Shown: piece by piece, positions 46,997-59,800 of the stretch
Layout: each line of letters opens with the position of its first letter
Position numbering within the stretch: position 1 is the stretch's first letter
Origin: Collybia mongolica
Lineage: Eukaryota > Basidiomycota > Agaricomycetes > Agaricales > Clitocybaceae
Reading direction: 5' to 3'
DNA: 64,000 nucleotides
Assembly: GCA_013420905.1 (NCBI GenBank)
Contig: JAAXNY010000005.1
Location: 2,914,001-2,978,000, forward strand
Translations under genes and position numbers: made by a program
Notes under the pieces: generated by a model
Database searches by the model: none
Told to the model about the DNA's origin: nothing
What the model saw: only the letters and a program-made list of their open reading frames with translations

Positions 46997-49798
46997 ATGC
47001 GTCGTCTTGCCTCCGTCTTTGCTTCAAAACGCGACAAACACTCTTCTACTTCCTCTGCTGACCCACCAAGTAAGCGTCTGAACACAACCCCGCCAGCCCC
47101 TCCTACACCCGGCCTTACCGACCCCGCTGTCTCCTCAGCATCCTCCTCAAGCGGCTCTGCCAGTCTTTACCTTCACACCCCAGACGACGACCATCACCAT
47201 ATCACAATCGTCACCCCCCAACACCAGCCCCAACCCAAGCCCCTTCAGCAGTCATCCAAAAAATCTTGGAAATCATGGCTTAAATCCGCCACAGCAAAAC
47301 AACCCACAAAGCCCTGGCAGCACAACCCCGTTCCCGATTGGACTCCTCCAGCCGGCCCTCAAATTGACGATTCTGACGAACAGGAAGACTCCGACTCGGA
47401 CCCCTACGACGACGATGACAACGACGACCACCCTTCCATGACCCCCAACGCCCTTCCTCCGTCCCCTACTCGGGCTCCCATCAATTTCCGCAACCTGGTG
47501 CAGAACAGCTTGGCCTCCCCCAACCCTGGTCCCACCCCATTCGCACAACGCTCCGATGCTCACTATATCTTTCCCCGCTCGTCCAACCCTTCAAATCATC
47601 TCCCTCCCGGAATTTCATTAAGGACCACTTTGCTCAAGTCTCGCCTCCGCGCCCGATGGGAGGCTGCGGATGCACGGGGTTTCACCCCCACGGAACAACT
47701 CTCCATTGCCTCTTTGGCCTCTCGGCAGATCGTTCCGATTACTTCCGCCAGCCTTCCGTCCTCCCCTTTTGATGAACCCGCCCTGTCCAAGACAACCGTT
47801 GTGTCGCCCACTAGTCGAGGTCTCCGTCGTTGGATTTCGAGGCCATGCTTTGAGGATCGCTATACCGTCTTCGTCCCGGAGGGGGACGCCGTGACCCACA
47901 AACGTGTAACAGGAGGCGCTCTCGCTGTCGCTGCCCTTGAATATTCAGAAACTATTGATGCCATGGTTGACTTTGATGGCGAGGAACCGGAGATGTCCCC
48001 CTCGCCTGCCTCTGCCCTCGTCATTGAGATCCCATTGCTCGCAGTCGAACCCCCAGCTACGGTGTTGACCCCGACGTCAGTCTCGTCGCCGCAGACGTCT
48101 TGTGAGAATATGACATCCATTGTATGACACATGTGTGCTGACGTGACTTGCCTTGCAGCCCAAACACATGCACGCAGTTCCCCCTATATTGCGGTCCCTT
48201 CGCCCTTGCGGAATCAGCATAACCCTCCGGCGATTCCGCCAGCAGTGGCTCTGTCGCAATCGGCACCCCCTTCCATTCCTGCTGTTCCACCTCCCGTGCC
48301 CATGGAGCCTCCTGTCAAACGGGGCGTTCGCTTCCAGGAAGACGACAAGGATGATGTGATTCCCCTAGGGTACGTCTTGCGCATGAAAAAGAGGCGAGAG
48401 GACAAGGCAAAATTCCTGCGTGCGGAGAACGAGCGGCGCGCGTTGGAGGAGGAACGGTTGAAGATGGAAGAGGAACGGCAGCGGCGAGATGCAGAACGTG
48501 CAGAATGGGAGGCAGAGCGGAGAGCATGGGAAAGAGAGAGAATGGTTATGGAGGAGGAGCGCAAGCAGAGAAAGTACGCAGAGGAGGTTGTCGCAGCACG
48601 GACAAGGAGAGAATCGCAGAGAGCAGGAGGGGTACCATCGTTGAATAATGCTTCTGGCGGGAGTGGTGGTGGATTTTTCCCCACGTCGCCTTCTTCGACA
48701 TCTTTACATCACCCGGAACGTAATAGACCAGCAACTCTCCGCGAGTCCAGAAGGCATTCGCGGCCAGGGTACGACGCCGCTCCGCCAATGCCGCTTGCTC
48801 CGCCCCCAATCCCGCGGAGAGAAATGTCGGAACCAAATTTACCTACCATCACCCACAATAACACATCTCTCCCGCGGTCATCTCCCTACAGCACGTCTTC
48901 TCCATCGCCGGGAAGCTCCCGTCCGCCTAGTATAGGGGGTGGACCATCCACCCCCTCTCCTGTCGCTAGTGGCAGCGGCACCCGCCCGCCCTCGGTTCAT
49001 TCATCACAAGGCGTCTCGTCTTCTGAAGACGTGCGGCAACACCGCGCGTCAGTAGCCGCCGCGAACTTGCTCAGTGGGAAGAAACGCCACTCCATCGCTC
49101 CGCCCCCATCACAACACTACATTAATGACAGTCGTACAATGTCGTATCCTGTGTGGGCGGGGAGCAACTCCAGCCTAGTGATGGCGCCGCCGATGCCCAC
49201 GATGATGCCCGCGTTCGTGATGATGGATATGCCACTTCTCCCACCAACACCGCCGTTCATGTTGCATCAATATCCTCGCCAGCAAGGCCAGGGCTCGCTG
49301 GCGCCATCCAATTCCAATTCCTCATCCCGGGGGCGGCTCTCTTCGTCGGTGAACTCCAGCAGAGAACGTGTAAATATCCCGCAGCATAACCAGTACCCCC
49401 CACGGTCCGCGTCTTTCCCACATAGACCGGAGTACCGTCATGCGACGTCGTCGCCTGCGTCAGCGAAAGGACAGAGAGCCGTTCCAAAACCGAGCTCCCA
49501 CCGGTCGGCACATGACCAGAGAGCGAGCGAGGACTCGAGGAGAGCAAGTATGCCAGTCCCGCCATCGTCGTCGCAGCACCACCCACGCCCGAGGCAATAT
49601 TCAGACCGCCCTCCGCAGCCCAGCTCGATATCCCGGGGGTCGGCATCACAGCAGCACCCGCAGCTCCCAAGTCCATGGACAGGGTTACCAACAGAGAGGG
49701 GCAAGCTCCCAGCCGCGATACCTGCGTCAAAACAGACGCCGAAGGATGCGAGGAAGCATGGTGGGAGTAGTAGGAGGCAAACTACGATCTTTTCATGA
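46997..49798 (+). CDS. Large intrinsically disordered protein with a charged coiled coil
   Basis: Two exons (46997-48101 and 48159-49798) join to 914 residues. The protein is dominated by Ser, Pro, Thr and acidic runs (residues 1-170 and 560-914). Two better-ordered parts stand out: residues about 205-345 (RARWEAADARGFTPTEQLSI, GLRRWISRPCFEDRYTVFVP) and residues about 420-535, VRFQEDDKDDVIPLGYVLRM followed by a long Glu/Arg helix (ERRALEEERLKMEEERQRRD). This organisation recurs in basidiomycete proteins of unknown role. A cytoskeletal or scaffold function is only a guess. The single intron has GTGAGA and TTGCAG ends. Confidence 0.8.
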
Positions 49799-50649
49799 CC
49801 TGCATATTGGATTACACCCGCGTTTGTCTCGCCGCTCCTCCCGCCATTGCACTGTCCTCTCACACACTTGGAATCCATACCGTTTATGCCGTTCTAGAAC
49901 CTTTCATCTTACGTCCCGCATTCCGCCTTCTGCGCACAGTACCCTGACCCGATCGAACGCGGACTCTGATGATATGTCATTCCTTCCATAGCGTCTGTGC
50001 CATGCGACGTTTTTCTTTCCGTATCTCATGCTTTGGGGACATTTTTTGGTTGTCTTAGTGTGGTTTTTTTTTTTTTTTTTACTCTTCTACTCTTTCTCAT
50101 CTTGCCATTACTTACTTTTGGTTGTATGCATGTACCCGGTCCGCTCGTTACTTTCCCTATTTCCATCTTCCGTCCTACTCTACATTGACAATCTACACAA
50201 CTTTTTTTTTATCTATCTCCCACCAACGCACACATTCTTTTTATTTTTTTATTATCAACCAATCATCCCTGCCACAGACTGCCTCCATCTCTCCTCCACC
50301 TTGCCAATGTTAACTATATTTAACATATCCACGTAGTTCTGCGACCGTGCACATTGAAAACTGATTTCTAGCCTCGTGTCACTTGTGATTTACCTCTCTT
50401 CCTCGGCCCTTAACTGCCCCAACAACTGGATGACGAGTGGATACTCAAACAGTTGTTTTAATTCTGTGAATGTCCTTCAAGTTGCTGTTTGCCCTCTTTT
50501 GTTTGTTGGAGTGAAATACAATGTAATACCCTGCGCAATTACTGTTTTTGAATAATAGATATGGAGTGATTTAGAGGCGGGTGGTAAGTATGCACATTGG
50601 CATCCTGATCAAGTAGAGTAGAGTAGTATTGTTTGAGTCAGTATTGAAT
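49799..50649. other. Convergent intergenic region, pyrimidine rich
   Basis: 850 bases with long T and C/T runs (for example T-rich at 50064-50080 and around 50197-50246). This fits the 3' untranslated region of the disordered-protein gene followed by the 3' end of the next minus-strand gene. No coding frame of interest and no inverted repeat were seen. Confidence 0.5.
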
Positions 50650-51641
50650 TTACATAACCAGAAGCTGCTGATTTGGAGTATGAGTACCAGCCTGCACTAG
50701 ATGTTCATTAATAGCATGAATAGTTTCCCAAGTTTTCATTAGCAAGTCCCATGCTTTGACAACATAGGTATCTCCCATACTACCGATATTGAGCAACACC
50801 ATCATCAGGGATGCATTCAAGATGCTGTGGATTTCATCTCGGATGATACACTTGACAGATTCAGAGGTTAATAATGAATCCATGTTGAATGGTGTGCTGT
50901 TGAGATCTTTGGGGACTACTTTACAAGAAGCATGGAATTGTTTGATGCGATCTAGAAGCTTTAGATTACCTTGGTTATTTGCATGAAGCAGACAAGGGAC
51001 GTTAGATAAAACCTACTTCAGCAGGATTTACCCCTGGTGGAGGGCTTTCCCTTATCTCACCTCGCTCAAGTTCTTCCAAACCCAAAGATGGAACTGTCAG
51101 TTGGCTAGTTGACTCCCTCTGCATTTCCAATTGCCTTTTACTCAACTCCTCACGTTGCTTGGACAGCTGTCTGACCCTTGTCAATAAGTCATTGACAGGG
51201 TCACACATCATGTATTGAGGAATAAGGGGTTCGACATCCTTGACCCACTGGGTGATGGTGGTGAAGTAACTTGAAATGTCCCTTCTTTGCTCGTCTAATT
51301 GTTTTAGGTGACTTCGCCTAGTTTCATGTGGGGATACCAGGTCTAGAGAGCCACATTGCTGTACTAATTTATCCTGCAGTGGTTAAGATGTCAGTCTGTC
51401 ACCCAGTGTCTACTGACCCTCAACTTACCTGGAGAGTATAAAAACCAGCAAGATCCTGTATTCGGCCATTCTTACGAATTTTATATAAATTTTGTTCTAT
51501 TCTGATGGCCTCTGCTGTTTCACTACAGGGCAGGAGTCAGTAAAATGAGGAGGGTGGATTTGCAGAAGTCTACTTTATGAGATTCTGAATAGCTGCTCGC
51601 TTACGTTCGGTTGCAGAAACTGATTGGTTGATAACCGACAT
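50650..51641 (-). CDS. Coiled-coil protein, unrecognised, 280 aa
   Basis: Four exons (51641-51574, 51522-51429, 51373-51013, 50969-50650) join in frame to 280 residues. The central part forms helices with a coiled coil (TRVRQLSKQREELSKRQLEM) and the C-terminal part is largely helical (KCIIRDEIHSILNASLMMVL). No known domain is visible. The base composition is more A/T rich than that of the neighbouring housekeeping genes, and the protein looks lineage specific; a transposon-derived origin is possible. The last splice uses a GTTTTA donor, because the GTAGGT donor three bases upstream leads at once to a stop. Confidence 0.62.
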
Positions 51642-51862
51642 TGGTTTGATTCAGATGCTAACGGGGAAACAGCTTGCTGTCGAAAACAAAATGATGCATC
51701 ACGTGGTGGCGCAATTGGCGAATATAGTAATGTTCACACGACCCGCTGATGTGTGTCTAAAGCCTTGGAGGCAAACAAGTTGACCTTTCTGGCCACAATA
51801 GTCGCGGCACTCGCTTGAATCGGGCTTGGTTCTTCCTCTTTTCCTTCTTTAACGCGTCTACC

Positions 51863-52558
<696 letters not shown>

Positions 52559-52938
52559 CTTCAGTTCTTTTAATGACACTTACATGTTGTAACGTCCCTA
52601 TTTATTTCTAAACAGTTAAACAGTTCTTCCAAGATTGTTGTCATTTTTGAATAGTGTAAAGTATCGGCATGTCTAAATTGAATGTAGCACCGCGATTCCA
52701 CCTTGGAGTTAGCATTTCGCGTCTTAGTCAGGCAATGTGAGCACCTATGAAGGAGCGGTGGATATATCAGCTTAAAGTCGAGAAGAGTACGGATTTATGA
52801 GACGGGGGCGGTCATATTAGATCAAGAAAAGTTCAACGGGCACCCGCCGTTCCTATAGGAGTATTGAAGGGGGTCCCTCCCAACCACTTTTGTTTTCATT
52901 CCGCATCAACTAAAAAATAAGACTCACTCTTAGTCCCT
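52559..52938. other. Convergent intergenic region
   Basis: 380 bases between the 3' ends of the CENP-A gene and the COX18 gene. It is A/T rich near 52570-52690. Nothing further is seen. Confidence 0.5.
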
Positions 52939-54113
52939 TTATCTCTGTGCCTTAGGTCGTCGAGGAAACACTGGTTCAGATCTTATAACAGCGGGCGCGG
53001 GGGTTGATGGTATCGCAGGAGGACTGTTCATCGCGTTGCGCCGCCGTCTTCGGCGGATATCCAGCCAGTCCATCACCCAGGTTTGTATGAGACCAAAAGC
53101 TGCAGATGTTACCCAATACAATGCGATACTCTGCGAGTCGTCAGCTCATTTTTAGCGACAGAGTGAAGAAATTTGGACTTACACCAGGTGTAATTGCGGC
53201 TATCAGGATGCGTCCTATAGACAAAAGGCGCAAGCCTGACTTAACCAGTTTCTTGGGTTCAATATTGGGCCGACCGCCCTCCGCACGAATTTGCGCATTC
53301 TTCTCTTCAATTTTCTGAGAACGTTCTCGTTCCGCTGCATTCATTACCCAGTTACTTGATTCTACATTCGCCATCGTGATAACTCCCAGAAGAATTGGCA
53401 GTGTCATGGTTGGGTCAGGGTGAGCCAATGTCGTAAGCGTTAGAAAGGACTCTGAATCGAATGGAGTTGGGTCCAGGGATAATCGCCCAAAGACTATTGT
53501 CCCAATGACAAAAAGAGGGAGCTGGGATAATGGTGGAATAATAATAGATGGGAGTGGACGGCATTTGTGTATTTTAAAGAGTTCTTTTCGACGGGCAGTG
53601 AGCTGATGGTGACAAAGTCAAAATCATAGTCAAAGTTTACAAAGACAACTTCACCAGCTCAATTGAACGTTTCGCATGGAAATCCTGTAAAAACGTCTTT
53701 TCCCCGCGTATACCTTCCTTCTTCATATCTTCTAATACTCTCTTCGAAACGATGGGTTTCAGCTTCTCGATCTCCGGAAGGACAAGGTCTTCTATTCGTC
53801 GTGCACGATTCTTCCCCTGTGTTAAAGAAACGAGTTGAATACCTACGAAGACATACATGGAATAACAGACCCATATTGATACCGGAAGGAGGGCGAACCG
53901 TGCAGCAAGGGTAAGCAAGATAATTGTGGTAGAATATGGCGGTAGTGACGGTGGGATAGGTAAGGCAGTCGTCAAATCCAGGAAGCCGTCACACAGGCCT
54001 TGAATAAAGAATCTCCGTTGAGCTGGAAATGGTTTAGCATGTCGGGGAATAGAATGGGTAGACAAATGAGCGAGAGGACGAGGTCGTAGTTGCGCGGTCC
54101 TCAACGCAAACAT
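52939..54113 (-). CDS. COX18: Mitochondrial inner-membrane insertase Cox18 (Oxa1 family)
   Basis: Four exons (54113-53871, 53816-53655, 53602-53183, 53130-52939) join to 338 residues. An Arg-rich presequence (MFALRTAQLRPRPLAHLS) is followed by membrane segments LPPYSTTIILLTLAARFALL, PLPSIIIPPLSQLPLFVIGT, LGVITMANVESSNWVMNA and SIALYWVTSAAFGLIQTWVM, the arrangement of the YidC/Oxa1/Alb3 family. Overall length and the position of the loop match Cox18 better than Oxa1. Cox18 exports the C-terminal tail of Cox2 across the inner membrane during cytochrome c oxidase assembly. Confidence 0.9.
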
Positions 54114-54391
54114 GTTCAGATTCAGAAAAGAAACCGGCTCACAGGGCTCCACGTGGTGGGTCTGATGATCATAGATTCTGGATCTGCCAGGATGTGCGTT
54201 CACAGAATATCAGTTCAACGTTTTCAGTCTCTCAAAAGATCGCCTCGGTTCAGAAAATGTATGCTTTATGTTTCGTCGCGGCTGCAAAAAAAGGAGTTCA
54301 TGTATACGACATAGCATAATATCCTAGAAGACCTGCAACCATAACCATCACCTAGTACGAGGTACCCCTGACCAAACCTGTCCCAACGCGT

Positions 54392-55162
54392 CTAGAATAC
54401 CAACTGATGAGGGTACTGGCCCTTTGACAGACCCCAGCTGGCTTTGAGATATTTCGCGAGATTCTCGGTCTTCTTAACCGCAGCGATGACAGCATTGTCG
54501 ACTTCCTTTTGGTCAGCAGTCCTGGATTCAGGGAGCGCCTCCTTAGCTTTTGGCTTTCCATCCTCAAAGAACTCCTCTTCAGCAGACCGGGCACCCTTCA
54601 CGGGAGCTTTCGCAAAGTACGAGTCATTGATTTTCTCGTCGACCTAGACCAGTCCTCGGTCGCATTGACTTCTCAGATAACGAAGTGGACAACATACCTT
54701 CAAATCATCAAGCTCAAGTTTAGTAGAGGTGGCAATGACGTAGGCCTGGTTAACCCGTCGCAGAGGCACGCCGTTGATCTTGAATGGTCCCGTCACCAGC
54801 AACAATCCACTCTCCAACTGCTTTAAAAATACAACCCTCTTCCCTCGGAAACGACCTGCCAGCAAGATAAGAACGGTGCCGGGTGTGATGGAAGAACGAA
54901 TTGAAGGAGCTTTGGGGGATTTCCGGCTCTTCTTGGGCTGGCGAACATCCTCTGCGGGGTAGTAGCGGGGTGCCTTTGCGCTGGGAACAAGACGTTTCCC
55001 ACCGTTCTTGTCGCCGCCGACAGTCTTCTCGGTATGAGGCGCGGGGGACTCCACGGCGGGCTTGTCGGATTTTTTGAGTCCCTTGAATAGACCGCGACGT
55101 GCGGCTACTTGGGAGCGAGAAAGGCGTCCGATGCCGGGGACGAGTTCTTTACTTCTGGCCAT
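54392..55162 (-). CDS. RPL6: 60S ribosomal protein L6 (eL6)
   Basis: Two coding exons (55162-54698 and 54643-54392) join to 238 residues. Segments [60 protein letters not shown] and the C-terminal [18 protein letters not shown] are diagnostic of eL6. A GTATGT donor at about 55216 and a TAAG acceptor directly before the ATG suggest an intron in the 5' untranslated region, common in fungal ribosomal protein genes. The left end of a pogo-like transposon lies 201 bp upstream of the start codon, so the promoter available to this gene is short or overlaps the element. Confidence 0.96.
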
Positions 55163-55362
55163 CTTACAGCAGAGATTAGAGGTCCTCTGCCTGCAAATCG
55201 AATGATCATACATACCTTGTTCTGGAGGTCGTCGACGCCGTTGCCGATAATAATGTGGGGGAGTCTGAATTCCGCAGATTCGGTGGCTTGAAAGCTACAC
55301 AGTACCAGCGGAGTCTGCCGAATAATGCCGAATCAACGTTAGCAGATAAGATAAAACGCATA

Positions 55363-55387
55363 CAGTCATTCACGTGACAATGGTACA
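55363..55387 (+). repeat. Left terminal inverted repeat of the pogo-like element
   Basis: 25 bp starting CAGTCATTCACG and ending GGTACA, preceded by the TA target duplication at 55361-55362. It matches 63523-63547 exactly in reverse complement. A CACGTG palindrome lies inside it. Confidence 0.9.
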
Positions 55388-55851
55388 CCACCGTTCCGTG
55401 GTACAGCCGAAATTGAATTCACGCTCACACAACATTGCATGCATATTTCTCTCCCAAATAAGTTGTGTTGAGAAGCCATACATAGCCTCAATTGTAATAC
55501 AAGTTTCTATTTGACATTAGCCCATGATTTATGCCCACAAATTGAATATAATCTGTAGGATACATGAAATTGGCTGCATTTTGAAATGTTTCAAGGGTGG
55601 TTGACTGGCCTCATGTTGATATACATCCAAATTTTGACCTGGAACATGTTTCAAAGTATAAAGGATATATTTCTATAGATTTACACACTACAGAGGGCCA
55701 TGAAACATTGTCAAAAACACAAAAACCAAACCTGGGAGGTGAGGCATATTTACCTCATGTTCATATTTTAAAATATATAACTCTAGAAACATGTTACTAG
55801 TACCCAAAAACCTACTAGTCCCCCTCCACATTCCCCACCCATGCTACAAGT
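55388..55851. other. 5' non-coding part of the pogo-like element
   Basis: 464 bases between the left inverted repeat and the first transposase ATG at 55852. A second GGTACAG motif near 55402-55408 resembles the sequence next to the right inverted repeat. One short open frame (55597-55800) has no resemblance to a known protein. The stretch probably serves as leader and promoter of the transposase gene. Confidence 0.5.
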
Positions 55852-56220
55852 ATGACTGGACACACTAAATCCCAGGCTGCTGTCAACACAGAGGCTGCAT
55901 GTCTCACAGATGCCATGATGTCACATGCTGTCATTGCATATCGGGCCGAGCTTGAGAAGCTACATGGTGTCCGTCACAAAGGACTATGCCAAATCTGTGC
56001 TGACTTCACACAGATCTGCTTCGATGAGATGGGAAAAAGTATTAAGCTTAGCCACTCTGCTTTGAACCAACAAGTTGATGGTGGACACACAAGAAGGCAG
56101 GCTCACAACAAGTGATCTTGGATTACTCCAGTTGAGAGTGAGGTTATGATTGATTTCATCATTGAGTTGGGATTGGGTGGGTGGCCACCCAGTGGTTGTT
56201 GAATCAAGGAACATGTTGAC

Positions 56221-56229
56221 CTTATTTGC
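56221..56229 (+). repeat. Left 9-bp target site duplication of the MULE
   Basis: CTTATTTGC directly precedes the left MULE inverted repeat and is repeated exactly at 61387-61395 directly after the right one. A 9-bp duplication is the usual size for Mutator-like elements. Confidence 0.92.
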
Positions 56230-56259
56230 GGCTTATTCTATTGAGAAACCCCGGTTCCC
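56230..56259 (+). repeat. Left terminal inverted repeat of the MULE
   Basis: 30 bp identical to the reverse complement of 61357-61386. A further inverted repeat pair just inside (GGAACCCCCTC / GAGGGGGTTTCC, 56283-56320) could form a hairpin. Confidence 0.9.
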
Positions 56260-56840
56260 CAGTGAACCCCCAGGTTTCTGAGGGAACCCCCTCCCAAAGA
56301 AAAAAAGTGAGGGGGTTTCCATGCTCCGTTAACTGGCTGGGGGCCGGCGTCACGTGCTGAATGGAACGTGTCCGCCCGACACTGTTCTAACTTGAGTGCC
56401 CGCTCATCGATCAGCGCTACGCATCGATCGTCGTTGTATCATTATCGTACGATCTCCATTCCTCTCATGAACTTCTTGCGACCTTTTGTTGGCATGCGGC
56501 GTGCTTAACAGTGCAAATCATAGTGTCATGATGATGGTTAGAGCTTCTTGTTTCCTCAAACAGTATATGTCAGCTCAGGTATGTGGCGAAGTTCTGCCTT
56601 CCATCTCCATAACTGACCAAGCATTGCAGCAATTATATTCTTTCTGGTTTATATTAGACCTAATATGTCTATGTACTCTCCCAATACCAGCTGTAGAAGC
56701 CACATCTCATCAATACATGTGCTCGAATACCCCAAACTTGGCGGATCCTTTGTATAATTTATCAGTAAGCTGGGTGTTGGAAATAGTTAAAATGGGGGCT
56801 CTGTGAATGGTGGATAGACGAGCAACCCCAGCTGGCCAGG
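56260..56840. other. 5' region of the MULE
   Basis: 580 bases between the left inverted repeat and the first clear coding exon at 56841. An open frame at 56486-56806 (Met/Cys/Leu rich) may be part of an upstream exon, but I could not connect it by convincing splice sites. The translation start of the MULE protein is therefore uncertain. Confidence 0.45.
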
Positions 56841-59800
56841 ATGAGCGAGTATTGGAAGTTCTCGTCACCCAAGCCTCATGCTGCGTACTCGACTGAATAT
56901 TTTCAACAACTCACATTTAACAGAGCATGCGAACTCACCTTCCCAACAATTGCACCCCAAAATTTCATTCTCAAGTGGACATTTGCTGAAACCGTGCCAT
57001 CTCATGCTGCTGGGACCGTTATCCGGCCCAACAACATTATTCCCAGTAGTACCGACCTCCTTCCAATCACAAGGGACATGGAAAGTGAATACCAGCATGG
57101 ATCCCGCTCTGTATTTATAAAGTACTGCATCCCAGAGTCCAGTGAGGTTGTGGAGCAGTTGTACCACTTTTCGAAGGTTCGTCTTGAACACAGTTGATTT
57201 AATCCCTTCTCACTTGGTACCACATTCAGATAAGGCTATTTGTGATCATTAACAACTATAAGCCAGCTGTAGAGCACTCACAAAACCTCCTTTCTCATAT
57301 GCGTGCCACCCCTGCATTCTTGCCTTGGGTTGAAAGTTTTGGGAAACTCACAATAGCATCATGCATCGCAGGGTTTTCTGTTGCCAAATATCTGCTGTGG
57401 GAATTGGGATGCCTCCTCAATGAGAACTGGTTGGAGGAAGATCTCCTAAACAGTTTACTCGAACTTCTTTACTTCAAGAATGCTGCTGGGTCGGGCAAGT
57501 CCTCACCATTATTCCTTCCAACATCTTTCTTCAATGATGCAAAACACCTCTTTTCACAACCTCACCATGACTATAGCCCAAACATCATTGCTTTATGAGA
57601 CCGTCTGTCCATCACTACTCTGTGTGCAATATTGACTGTTAGCTGCATCAATGGCCATTTTTCTGGTTATTACAGCAACTCCAATGGGCACCTTGAACAT
57701 GGAGACTCGATGGGTTTCGCTGCAGATCCTGAGATACTTCCCATCTTCCAATGGATTCTTGCTGGCCTTGATGCGAAAATCACTGTGCCTCACATGGTGG
57801 CCAGAGGAAGGATATCTCATCAAGGTCCGGGATCAGGGAGCTGTGGTATTGCCACATACAATTATCTCGAGTTATGCACCGGTTCAAACACTGTGAGCTG
57901 GTCAAATCAGACATTGGCCCTCTTTCGTGACAACACACTCTCAAAGCTTCTAGCTTACCATTTTACTGCTATCAACAAAGGCGTAAGTCTCTTCAGACTC
58001 CCATTTCATTCACAGTTCTCATATGTTTACCTGCAGGTGTATGATGATTGGGTTATACCAATATCTATCATCCATGGTGAAGCTACTGGTCCAGTTGGCT
58101 ATAATGATTACAATCTTGTTTTACCAAATGTAAGTTCACCATGACAATGCTTGAATGATTCTAAATATCAGGCTTCTTGCAGGCATCACACCCGATCCAT
58201 CAATTTATGGCAATCATGCAGGGCGAGCCAACTTTTAACCTTCCTGAAGAAATCGTAAGTGACAAGTATTTAATATTCTGCATCACTCAAGCCTTCTTTA
58301 AAGTCTAGCTCACCCAAGATTGAGGAGATTAAAGGACCTCAAATGGCACTCAAGTCTACTCCGGAGCGCAAACCTAGCCGTGAAATTATTGATCTGAGTC
58401 TCCTGAGCCCAAGCCCTCTCAAAATAACCATGCGCGATATACTGGTGCTTAAAACTCCTTCAAAACCGAAAAAAGAGACATTATTCCTGGACCTCACACT
58501 TCCTTCTGGGTCTGCATCTGCTCCAATACTAATCACTGATCACCTTAATTCTGATTCTGATAAACTGCGCTCCACTAAACCCTCTCAGAATAGTGAACCA
58601 GAGTGGAAACCACATAGGGATACCCTCGAGACATTTGAATTCCCCCAAGTGGGTTCTGTCTATGCCTTGCTTGAGGATGCCATGAATGCTGTCTTTGAGC
58701 GAGAGTGGCGACTTGGACATATCTGGAAAAAGGCACAATTGAAACACAACAGCAATGGATCGATCAAACGACAGACCCTACGCTGCAATCATTACGACCA
58801 GCACAAGCCCACGCACTCAATGGCAGTCGACCCATCAAACCATTGTAAAGGAAAAACCATCAAGACCAACTGCGATGCTCACGTCAACATCAATTTTACA
58901 AATGGATTGTGGCACATCACAACAGTCGATTGGATACATAATCATGAGCACCAAGTTCTGCCAGGTGGTTTAGTCTCACAGCCACCTACAAAAGCACAAC
59001 AAGCCATTGTTGCCCGGTTTTCTGCCCAAAACTTTTCACGCCAACATCTTATTCCAATCCTTAAAGATCAATTTCCTGACCATCCTCTCGAGCCTCGCCA
59101 AATAACCAACATGTTGAACTCTGCATGCAAAGAAGCCCATACCGAAGTGGCAACACTTGGTGGTGATATCCCCGCAATCCTTTCACAGCTACAGGAGAAG
59201 AGTCAAGAAGAACATGGTTGGCAATATCATACACATTTCAATGGGAATCATGTCCTTATTGGTTTATGGTGGCAGACACCCACTCAACTGCGTCTCACGC
59301 AGAGGTATTATGATGTTATAATTACCGACAACTCGTACAACCGCAACCAGTATGGATACCCATTGGATATTGGCATTATAATTGATAATGCTGGAAAGTC
59401 TCAAAATGCTTGGTATGCTTTTCACCAATTGGAAACCACCTCAATGCAGATTTGGGTCTTCCAGTGCCACTTGGACAGTGCAGGAAAACCTCCTGAGGTG
59501 ATTGCATCTGATCGACATCCATCACTCATCTCTGCTGCTGAACAAACCATGCCGCTTACTCTTCACATAGTCTGTTTACACCATCTTTCAGGGAATGTGG
59601 TCCAACAACTGCGTATATCTCTTGGGACTTCCTGGAATGACTTCAACCGTGATTTTTGGGCAACTTACTGGGCTGTCTCTCCTGCGGAGTTTGACCGCCT
59701 CTGGAACCAGCTAATACAACAATATCCACAGGCTCAAGCTTACCTCGAAGAAGAACTATATCCTTGCCGGGAGAAATGGGCCTGGGCCTGGATCACAACA

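Noticed and set aside
49257..49878. Long minus-strand frames opposite the disordered-protein gene
   Set aside because: Antisense shadows of a Ser/Pro-rich coding exon with no independent motif.
51815..51862. In-frame upstream ATG for the CENP-A gene
   Set aside because: It would add a hydrophobic leader (NRAWFFLFSFF) incompatible with a histone; the ATG at 51863 gives the expected basic tail.
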